Source: Mesobaculum littorinae (GTDB lineage Bacteria > Pseudomonadota > Alphaproteobacteria > Rhodobacterales > Rhodobacteraceae). From it: 64,000 nt of DNA. The DNA is taken from assembly GCF_004011175.1 (NCBI RefSeq), contig NZ_RQXX01000001.1, forward strand, positions 672,536 to 736,535, given 5' to 3'. Of this stretch, positions 8,470 to 15,728 are shown one piece after another (position 1 is the first letter of the stretch; each line of letters starts with the position of its first letter). The notes below the pieces were generated by a model. The model was not told where the DNA came from. It did not search any database and saw only the letters and a list, made by a program, of their open reading frames with translations. Position numbers and translations under genes: made by a program.

Positions 8470-8880
8470 CTACAACAGCCCCGCCCGCTCCTTCCGTTTT
8501 GACACGATCAGCTTTCGCGCCTTGCCGCTGCCCGCGGCTGCGCCGGCCACGGTATAGCTCAGCCGCACCTCATCGATATGGAAGCCCGCGAAGATCTCGC
8601 GGATCTCCGGCGTTTCGTTGATGGAGAGCACGAAGGCGCCGCGCAGCTGGCGCAGAAGATCCGCCATGCGGACGAAATTGCTAGGGGCGAACATGCCCCT
8701 GCCGTAGTCCGCCTCGCCCCCGTGATAGGGCGGATCGAGGTGGAACAGGGCCTTGGGGCTGTCGTAGCGGGGCGATGAGATCGGACCAGCCCGGGCGTTC
8801 GCAGGCGGCACCATCCAGCCACTCGTGCTCGGATTCGAGAATCGACTCCAGCCGGGAGAGGCTGAACCGCGGGGCGCGGT
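8470..8880 (-). pseudogene. Truncated Dam-type DNA adenine methylase
   Basis: The frame carries the C-terminal half of a D12-class adenine methylase: FHLDPPYHGGEADYG (DPPY catalytic motif), then LRQLRGAFVLSIN and ETPEIREIFAGFHIDEVRL. It is nearly the same as residues 150-272 of the complete methylase at 21089-21907. Upstream of 8775 the match continues in another frame (RFSLSRLESILESEHEWLDG), so one extra base near 8773 shifts the frame. The SAM-binding N-terminal half (EPFVGMGG) is missing. Non-functional copy in element A. Confidence 0.85.
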
Positions 8881-8899
8881 GGCGCTCAGGTTGATGGTG

Positions 8900-9178
8900 T
8901 CAGCCTAAAAGGTGCGTGACCTTACCCATCGCGAGGCAGTCGACGCAGATGATGGCGCGTGAGCCGCCCTCGGGCTTGCCATCACGGACCATGCGGCCCT
9001 GCTTTACTTCCATCGTCGTGGCGCCGGAAACGCCGGTGTCCAGTTCGCACTGCCAGCAGGTCAGCAACTGGGCGGCCCCGCGCTTGCGGGTGCGGTATGG
9101 CTTCGGCTTTGGCTTCTCGTCGCCGGCCGGGCCGCCGGGGATGACGCGAAAGCGTTGAGGGGTGTCGTCCTCAGCCAC
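8900..9178 (-). CDS. Small zinc-ribbon phage protein
   Basis: 92 residues from GTG 9178, which overlaps the stop of the upstream gene (GTGGCTGA). Two CxxC pairs are visible, LTCWQCELD and AIICVDCLAM, spaced about 38 residues, as in a zinc ribbon. The N-terminus is proline- and lysine-rich (EKPKPKPYRTRKRG). Located directly after the MuF head protein and a 61-residue gene, it belongs to a head-gene cluster of the phage that formed element A. Function unknown; perhaps binds nucleic acid. Confidence 0.6.
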   Translation of the reverse strand: MAEDDTPQRFRVIPGGPAGDEKPKPKPYRTRKRGAAQLLTCWQCELDTGVSGATTMEVKQGRMVRDGKPEGGSRAIICVDCLAMGKVTHLLG

Positions 9179-9356
9179 CCGCGGCCTCGATCTCCCGGCG
9201 CAGCTCTTCGGCAATGGCTTCACGATCAGCTTCCGGGTGCAGGCGAAGATATTCGTCGACGGCATCGGACGGGCTCCAGTCCGAAAACCGGCTGCCGGCC
9301 GCGAAGAGCCCCGCCACCGTGTAGTCCGACAACCGCTTCGCTTCGGCCTCAGCCAT
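9171..9356 (-). CDS. Small phage protein downstream of MuF gene
   Basis: 61 residues, acidic and helical (SDAVDEYLRLHPEADREAIAEELRREIE). It overlaps the stop of the MuF gene by 8 bases and the zinc-ribbon start by 8 bases, so the three form a coupled operon. In MuF polymorphic-toxin loci the gene after the toxin often encodes immunity; this protein is a candidate by position only. It could equally be a minor head component. Confidence 0.55.
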   Translation of the reverse strand: MAEAEAKRLSDYTVAGLFAAGSRFSDWSPSDAVDEYLRLHPEADREAIAEELRREIEAAGG

Positions 9357-11039
9357 CTTCGACGATCTCCAGATCGATCACCCTGAAGGACCGGCCGTCT
9401 AACATCCGGGAGCCCTTCGACTTCACCCTATACCGCAAGCCGGGCTTCAGAAGAACCTCAAACTCGCCGGGGTTCTGGGTGATAGTCTCGACATAAGCAC
9501 CCGACCGCGGCTCTTCTACTCTGACCAGAACGTCAGACCTCATAGCCCATTGAACGACGAACCTGTCGCTGGTCGAGAAGCTCTGCAACTGGTTCCCCAA
9601 GTCGAGATCTTCACCCTCGACTGCAGCGTCCCAGAGACCATCCGCGGCTGCCTTTGTCTTGTGCGGGGCGCGCCATATGGTAGCGCGGTTGGCCGGTAGC
9701 TGGTCGATGCCCTGAACGATCAGCGCGCTGACTTTTCTGTCGTCGAGGGTGGAGAGCCCCTCCCGCGCCCTCGCATTCAGTCCGGCGTATGAACTGCCGG
9801 TATAGTGGCGGATCCCCAAAAGCGGGTTCACGTCCGCTTTCCATCCCTCCTGCTTGATCGCCTGGGTCACTACCCTGCGGTGGCCGGTTAGATCGCCCAT
9901 GACCTGCGTCAGAAGCTCAGTCTGCGCGGGCTCGTCCTTGAGAAAGCGTGCGATCGCGTCCTTCGGGCTGCCCGGCGGAGCTTGGATGGCAGCGCCGAGG
10001 CCTGAGCGCCGAAAAGCTGCAGGTTCCCGTTCCCGAAGGGCGTCCAGAATATACGCGTCACCCTTTGTGTCGACGAACCGCTCCACCTTCAGGCCACCGG
10101 TGCGGAAAAGCGCCCCTTTGCCCCGCCCTAGAACCTCGTCCTGGAACTCGGCCGGCTGCTTCCTCAGCCATTCGCCGTAGGTCTGCGACGCTGGCACCTG
10201 GCCATTCATGCTGGCGCGCGTCGCGGGCTCCAGCTCGTCGATGTCGAACCCCAGTTCGCGCCAGCTCTTCGTGACCGGCACCGTCGTGGACCGGCAATTG
10301 ATGTGCGCGGGCGGGCGCGGGCCGCTGTCCACCGGGAAGGTCTGGCCGTCCCGGCTGGCGCAGATCAGTGTCGTGCGGCCGTCGAGGGTGGCGACCCACT
10401 GGACCTTGCCCACGATGTCGCCGTTTGCCTGGTAGGTCTCCTGCCGGGCCACGTTCGCCGTGTGAGTGACCGCGGTGCAAACGATGCTCTCCGCGTTCCG
10501 GCGGCTGATCTCCAGCGCCCCGTCCTTGAACTGCCGAGCCTTCGTGCCCCGGACCCGCCGCACGATCTGGTCGATGGTCTCGCCTTCGACAAAGCCGATG
10601 CGGATCGCGTCCCGGACCTTCGTGGCGACGCTGTCCTCAAGACCTGCCATCCACTCGCGCAGGAAGCGCCCCTGAAAGGGCCTCGCCATCGTGGCGGCGT
10701 AGACCTGCTGCGCCGTCGGCTGCACCACGGACATCTCAATCGGCAGCGCCGACTGGATCGCCCGCACCTGAAACCCGGCCTCGTAGTCGGCCAGCGCAGC
10801 CAGTTCTTTCGTCAGTTCCTTGCTGACTATCTCGTAGGCGTCCCGGTTGATGCGCCCTAGCTCGTCCAGCAGGCGTTCCAGCCGCTTCCCGGTCAGGGGT
10901 CATCAGGGTCGAGGGCGCGGATCCTGTCTACAAGGTCACGATCAGTTTGGTTCAGGAGGCAGATGATCCGGCGGACGACGCCGTTGCTGTAGCGGCGCAG
11001 GTTGACCTCGTGGCGGATCCCGGCGTCGAGGATGGGCAT
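9349..11039 (-). pseudogene. MuF minor head protein with C-terminal ADP-ribosyltransferase domain, frameshifted
   Basis: The N-terminal part (ATG 11039, MPILDAGIRHEVNLRRYSNG) runs 48 codons to TGA; the rest continues one frame over from LTGKRLERLLDEL. One missing C in the run at 10896-10899 explains this and would restore 563 residues. The middle holds the Mu gpF/SPP1 gp7 head-morphogenesis signature (RTTLICASRDGQ, then PPAHINCRSTTVPV). The last 160 residues look like an R-S-E ADP-ribosyltransferase: IRHYTGSSY, IWRAP (Arg), QSFSTSDRF (STS), NPGEFEVLLKPG (ExE). Such MuF-toxin fusions are known polymorphic toxins carried in virions. A GTG at 10767 could still express most of it. Confidence 0.75.
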
Positions 11040-11271
11040 CAGTTAGGGGACGGGACACCCGACCATCATGCCTTGCGAATGACGCCCCCCTGCGCGGCCC
11101 GTTGACGCTCGGCGCTGGTCGATGCTGACCGGGGCGGTGCCGGGGTAAAATGCGGTGGAGTGTGGAGTGTACCAATTGGCGCAACTATCATGAGAGCGCC
11201 ACCAAATAGCGATACAAGAGTGAACACGATGCACCATTTAGTACATAGTATCAATGTGCTGAGGGGGCGAG

Positions 11272-11382
11272 ATGGTCACGCCCCGCGCAAGGGGGACCGC
11301 GATGGAGGTTCAACACCGCGCTATCGCCCTTCAGATCATTAGCCTGATGCTACTCGCGGCAAACGTCTGGCATCACTGGTGA
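11272..11382 (+). CDS. Predicted 36-residue membrane protein
   Basis: A short frame from ATG 11272 (GAGGGGGCGA upstream), with an alternative ATG 11302 preceded by AAGGGGGACC. The second half, ALQIISLMLLAANVW, is a single hydrophobic segment that would span the membrane; it ends in WHHW. Too short for gene finders. It resembles small membrane proteins found in lysogeny regions of prophages; function unknown. It could be a chance frame, but two good ribosome binding sites and the membrane segment favour it. Confidence 0.45.
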   Translation: MVTPRARGTAMEVQHRAIALQIISLMLLAANVWHHW

Positions 11383-11446
11383 TCTAAAGGTGGCCGGTCC
11401 CGGTTGACGCCGGGGCCGGCTACCCCTCCAAGGTAAGGCACGTGCA

Positions 11447-11659
11447 ATGACGGCTCAAGAGTTTCTCGACTGGATGGGGTCTTGCGGGTTTCGGAAGGCC
11501 CGTGAGGTGGAAGAGGCGCTAGGCCTCGGAAGAAATGCAGCGGCTCGTTACGTGGCCGCGGCGAAGAAGGGAGAAGATGTCCCCCTGCCCCGATACACCG
11601 CCCCAGCCATGTCCGCCGTTGCACAGGGGCTCAAGCCTTGGGACGAATACAGGAGGTAA
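11447..11659 (+). CDS. Small helix-turn-helix phage regulator
   Basis: 70 residues. The sequence MTAQEFLDWMGSCGF, then EEALGLGRNAAARYVAAAK, is typical of short Cro-like prophage regulators, with the helix-turn-helix at about residues 22-45. The tail (LPRYTAPAMSAVAQGL) also fits proteins of this class. AAGGTAAGG lies upstream. It is followed after two bases by a 27-residue membrane protein gene with a perfect AGGAGG site. Probably part of the control region of element A. Confidence 0.65.
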   Translation: MTAQEFLDWMGSCGFRKAREVEEALGLGRNAAARYVAAAKKGEDVPLPRYTAPAMSAVAQGLKPWDEYRR

Positions 11660-11661
11660 CA

Positions 11662-11745
11662 ATGACCAACCGGCAAGCCTGGGTCTCGATAGCCCTGTCT
11701 CTCGCGATCATCGTCATGATCATCGTCAACTTCGCAGTGCAGTAA
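11662..11745 (+). CDS. 27-residue membrane protein
   Basis: ATG 11662 is preceded by AGGAGG seven bases upstream, the best ribosome binding site in this area. The product has one hydrophobic segment (WVSIALSLAIIVMIIVNFAV) and almost nothing else. Location two bases after the helix-turn-helix gene makes co-translation likely. Function unknown; single-span microproteins in prophages include holin-like and regulatory peptides. Confidence 0.55.
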   Translation: MTNRQAWVSIALSLAIIVMIIVNFAVQ

Positions 11746-11835
11746 AGGAAACGCCCGGCGGCATCTCTGCCCCGGGCGCTTGCGGTAGAGCCGCTTTCGC
11801 AGAGAGCGCATTCCTGCGCTACCGATTTCAGCGTT

Positions 11836-12508
11836 CTATCGACCTGCGTTCACAAACGCTGCCAAGCCCTCCCTGATCTGGTGAAGCGCCGCGGCTTCGT
11901 CTGTGACGCAGGCGCGCTTGATTGCCCATAGAACCCCTGCGGTGCAGCTCAGGAGAATGTGCTGGTCGCACATATGCTCTTCCTTGACGGCAATGGCTGC
12001 ACGGATGCGCTCTAGCCTCGATCCACCCCGGACAACGCCGTAGCTTGGCCCTTGCGGCATCGGGCGAGGTAGGCCGTTGAGCGCGGCATAGGCTGCGTAG
12101 CGCTGGCAATAATCCAGCGCGGCGGAGTGCTTCCCGTCGGTGATCTTTCCGTCGGCCCACATCCAGCCAATCACGCTGCGCCGGTGCCGCTGCTTCAGGT
12201 CGTGCATCTGCCTCTTGCTGACCGCTTTCGCCTGCGCTTCGTGCCACTTTCCCGGATCTTGAAGGCTCCTTGAAATCACGCCGGTGCGTGTGCCGCGCCC
12301 TAAGGACAGTCTGCATCGGCCCCTCTTCGAAATACTGTTGCTCGTGCTCATTGACGACGGCGGCGCTGCGGCTGCCCCCGGCGTCTGGGCGCACTCTATT
12401 GGGAATGCCGCGTCGGTCAGCATAGTCCCCGCCAAATACACCCGGCGTGAACTGGCGGTCGCGTGGCGTTCCGATCCAAGGGTCAAAGGTCTCTGGCCGA
12501 CTGAACAA
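11836..12508 (-). pseudogene. Conserved phage protein, frameshifted
   Basis: The C-terminal two thirds reads well in one frame (KWHEAQAKAVSKRQMHDL, VIGWMWADGKITDGKHSAAL, VLWAIKRACVTDEAAAL). The N-terminal third reads well only in another (MFSRPETFDPWIGTPRDR, then EHEQQYFEEGPMQ). The change of frame lies near 12250-12270, so one base has been gained or two lost. The start at 12508 sits exactly where the integrase relic begins, so a deletion has fused the two and removed its own upstream region. I do not know the family's function. Confidence 0.6.
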
Positions 12509-13258
12509 AGCGCAGCTACCGGCGCCAGATAGACACCCTTTTAGAGAAGAACGCCGGGAAGGACGTTCGAAAGACCACCCGCCAGGGGCTGCGCACGGTT
12601 CACGCGTTCCTTGCAGATACGCCGCGCAAAGCCGATTGGCGCATCCAGATCGTGTCTCTCCTCCGGAACTACGGCAAGCTCAATGCGAACTGGCCCCGGG
12701 CCGACACCCCGGCCCTCGGGATCGACCTCGAAGAGGTGCGGAGCCCATGCGAGCCCTGGCCGAAATGGATGGTGCCCACGTTGATCGTGACGCCCTGAAA
12801 CCATGCGCAGCATCGCGGAGCTTATCCTCGGCACCGGCCTGCGCCCCGGCGCCGCGGTCGAAATGTCGTGGGACGACTTCGCAGGCGACCGCATGAAGGT
12901 GCTAGATGAGAAAGCCGGCGAGCGCATCACCACGCACCGTCCGCACGATCTACGCACCTACCTGGACGACTTGCCGAAGCGCGGGGCCTACGTGCTGGCG
13001 AAGAATTTGACGCAGCCGATCGGTTACAGCGCTTGCGAGAAAGCTTTCCGCGCATGGCGGGCAACTCTGGGCCCGGAGGCCAAGCCCTATTCCCTGCACG
13101 GGCTACGCAAGCTCACCATCATTCGGCTGGCCGAAGCCGGCTGTTCAGAAGCCGAGATCCAAGCCGTGACCAAACAGAGCGTCGAGACCGTGGTCTATTA
13201 CCGGACCCGGGCGAACCGTCTGGCCCTGTTGTGGGCAGCCCCGGGACACCGGAAATGA
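12505..13258 (+). pseudogene. Tyrosine integrase remnant of element A
   Basis: Two frames together match the integrase at 49613-50653: first SYRRQIDTLLEKNAGKDVRK through EPWPKWMV up to a stop near 12797, then one frame over MRSIAELILGTGLRPGAAVE, the catalytic Arg block, YSLHGLRKLTIIRLAEAG (HxxR) and VETVVYYRTRAN (Tyr). The DNA-binding N-terminus is absent. The stop lies 115 bp before the att-like repeat; the intact integrase stops 113 bp before its tRNA. This relic therefore marks an older element that used the same site. Confidence 0.9.
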
Positions 13259-13372
13259 TGGAGTAGAAAGAAGAAGGGGTGAATGGGGAAAGTGGGCTGC
13301 GGGTGTGGGCTCGTCAGCGTTCCACCCCTTCACCCCGCCCCGCGGAACTGCGGGGCGCCCAACAATACCAAC

Positions 13373-13428
13373 GTGGTACCCGTGGCCGGACTCGAACCGG
13401 CACGCCTTGCGGCGGGGGATTTTGAATC
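13373..13428. repeat. Distal attachment site: 56-bp copy of the 3' half of tRNA-Leu
   Basis: The 56 bases are identical to 50766-50821, which run from one base outside the tRNA 3' end to the anticodon stem of tRNA-Leu(CAA). After 13428 the sequence diverges, so no full tRNA exists here. This is the far crossover product of element B and also the near end of element A, whose integrase relic ends 115 bp to the left. Confidence 0.95.
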
Positions 13429-13961
13429 GGCTCGACCTTAAGCCAGATCAACCCCTTGGATGCATTTCGCTCACATGGACATAACAAGAACTTTTCGCGA
13501 CATGTGAACGGTCGCCAAAAGGGAGCTATGATCGCTCTGACCTGCTCGACTGACGCCGCATGGGCATGGGCACGAAGCGGACTTGCGGCGATGAGGAGAG
13601 GCCAACCCGGCAGCTGAACACGTCGCCCGTCGCGCTCCCGGCCCTCAGCCGACCTTCGTGCCAGGCGCAGCGGATGGCCGGCCCCAGCCCTTACCGGTCG
13701 GTCGCGACCGCACCGTGCTCGACGTGTCTGGTGGAACCGCCCGCGATAATCGGACTTGCGGCACAGCGGCGAAACCTACGTGGACCATCCTTAAAAGCGG
13801 CCATGGTCGGGGTGTAGGCGTTCCAATGCCGGGCAAACGAGCAGGAAGGCGTGGGGCATCTCTATCTGTTTTCCGTTGCCTACCACGAACGCCGCGACTT
13901 CCGTTCACCAGTTTGGACCGATAAAGTGACGTAAAACAAGGACAAGGGCAGAGCATCGCAC
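13429..13961. other. Left end of element B, non-coding
   Basis: No supported gene. It holds bases 13634-13690, a 57-bp segment that matches 18348-18404 at 48 of 57 positions. The two copies flank the restriction-modification genes as direct repeats. The promoter of the methylase gene should lie in the last 150 bases, which are less GC-rich (AAGTGACGTAAAACAAGG). Confidence 0.55.
13634..13690 (+). repeat. Left copy of 57-bp direct repeat flanking the R-M genes
   Basis: Begins GCTCCCGGCCCTCAG and ends CGGCCCCAGCCC. It aligns without gaps to 18348-18404 with 9 mismatches by hand count. Such degenerate intergenic repeats may have served as recombination points for the cassette. Confidence 0.6.
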
Positions 13962-15728
13962 ATGGCCGGAAAATATGACGACCTCACCCACGCGCAACTT
14001 GTCGAGCTTCTAGAGAAGCGCGACCGGACCAAGAAGCTTGGGCTGGTGTGGGAGCGCGACGAGATCGAGGCTGACGCGGCGGTGGATGCCAACTTCATCG
14101 CCTGCCGGATCGACGAGGCGCTGTCGGATAAGCCCGCGCCTTGGGACAATCTGGTGATCGAGGGCGACAACTTCGACGCGCTGCGCTGGCTGCGCATGAC
14201 CCACGCAGGGCGGGTGAAGTGCATCTACATTGATCCGCCCTACAATACCGGCAACAAGGATTGGGTCTATAACGACAGCTACATGGACAAGGAGGATCGG
14301 TTCCGCCAGTCCACATGGCTTGAGTTTCTCTATCGTCGCTTGACGCTGGCCCGCGACTTGCTGGCCGAGGACGGGGTGCTGCTGGTGTCGATCAATGACG
14401 AGCAGCGGGCATTTCTCGAAATGATGTTGAGTGAAGTACTTCCAGGGATGCGTTTGGGAACTTTTGTGTGGCGCACTCGCAAGGGCGGTTATGACAGCGG
14501 GAACTTCAGCCGAGACCACGACTTTGTTTTGGTGTATGGTAAACCCGCATTCGAGTTTCACGGTACTGACAAGAACCGGAGTGACTACAGCAATCCAGAC
14601 AATGATCCGAGAGGGCCATGGACGGACGATCCGCTCCAACAACCCAAGACATATCGGCAAAGAAAGAACGCTGTCTATTTCATCACTGATCCCGAGACAG
14701 GTATTGACTATCCCCCCAATCCAAACCGCGTGTGGTCAGTGGGGCAACGTGGCGACAGTGGGTTGACCGAAAGTCCTTGGGAGGACCTTCTAGAAGATAA
14801 CCTTTTGGTATTCAAGAAGCGTGGCCAATATGTGCAATATGATACGCTTGACGAGCTGATGTCAGCTTTCCGTGACAAAACTGCGCACAAGTTTGCACGG
14901 GTAGATCTTCCAAACATAGAGGATTGGGTTGGGAGAAAGATTGGTCTTGGAAGTGTTCGCATAAAGAAGTTTCTCAAAGACCGCTGCGACGATGAAGTTA
15001 ATCCCATTTCCAGCTTGCTAGATGGTATAACCACCGAAGAAAGCCTTTCTGTTGAAGTCGGGAAGACCACAGAAGGAACGCGCGAAGTCCGTGCATTGTT
15101 TGGCGAAAGCACATTCGACTACCCAAAGCCTGTTTCGCTGATCCGCGAACTTGTCCGCCAGTCCTCCGGCCCTGGTGATCTGGTTCTGGACTTCTTCGCC
15201 GGGTCGGCCACCACGGCTCAAGCGGTTATGGAACTCAATGCCGAAGACGGGGGAAGCCGCCGCTTCATCATGGTGTCGTCCACTGAGGCGACGGATGACG
15301 CCCCCGACAAAAACCTGTGCCGGGACGTCACCGCCGAGCGCATCCGCCTGCTCAACGCCAGCGACGATAAGAAATACGCCAACCTTGCCGAGGGATTCGC
15401 ATATCTGCGCACCCACGAGATCGCCTTTGAAGACCTCGACTATGACCTTCAACCCGCCGACGCCTGGGCCGCCCTGGAAGCTATGCACGACCTGCCGCTG
15501 ACCCTCTATGACGGCAATGCGCCATGGAACCTGCATGAAGGCGAGACCACCGCGCTGGTGCTGGTGGACCGTTTCGACCCCGGCTTGCTGGAGTGGCTGC
15601 AAGGCCGCGACCGGCAGAACCTGTTCGTTTATGCGTGGGCACCGGGCCAGATCGTGGAGCGTCTCGACGGCACCCATGTTGACATTCGACCCGTCCGCGA
15701 CACGCTGGTGAAGCGGTTCCAGCAATGA
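13962..15728 (+). CDS. mod: Type III restriction-modification methyltransferase (Mod)
   Basis: 588 residues. The beta-class adenine-N6 methylase order is visible: catalytic motif IYIDPPYNTGNKDW at residues 88-101 first, the target-recognition region in the middle, and the SAM motif LVLDFFAGSATTAQAV near residue 410. It would methylate one strand of an asymmetric site and is needed for both modification and cleavage. The stop overlaps the start of res (ATGA). The recognition region (about 14430-15130) is clearly less GC-rich than both flanks, which suggests replacement of the specificity domain by recombination. Confidence 0.9.
   Translation: MAGKYDDLTHAQLVELLEKRDRTKKLGLVWERDEIEADAAVDANFIACRIDEALSDKPAPWDNLVIEGDNFDALRWLRMTHAGRVKCIYIDPPYNTGNKDWVYNDSYMDKEDRFRQSTWLEFLYRRLTLARDLLAEDGVLLVSINDEQRAFLEMMLSEVLPGMRLGTFVWRTRKGGYDSGNFSRDHDFVLVYGKPAFEFHGTDKNRSDYSNPDNDPRGPWTDDPLQQPKTYRQRKNAVYFITDPETGIDYPPNPNRVWSVGQRGDSGLTESPWEDLLEDNLLVFKKRGQYVQYDTLDELMSAFRDKTAHKFARVDLPNIEDWVGRKIGLGSVRIKKFLKDRCDDEVNPISSLLDGITTEESLSVEVGKTTEGTREVRALFGESTFDYPKPVSLIRELVRQSSGPGDLVLDFFAGSATTAQAVMELNAEDGGSRRFIMVSSTEATDDAPDKNLCRDVTAERIRLLNASDDKKYANLAEGFAYLRTHEIAFEDLDYDLQPADAWAALEAMHDLPLTLYDGNAPWNLHEGETTALVLVDRFDPGLLEWLQGRDRQNLFVYAWAPGQIVERLDGTHVDIRPVRDTLVKRFQQ

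Noticed and set aside
13373-13428. Second tRNA-Leu gene
   Set aside because: Only the 3' half from anticodon loop to CCA is present; the 5' half is replaced by unrelated sequence.
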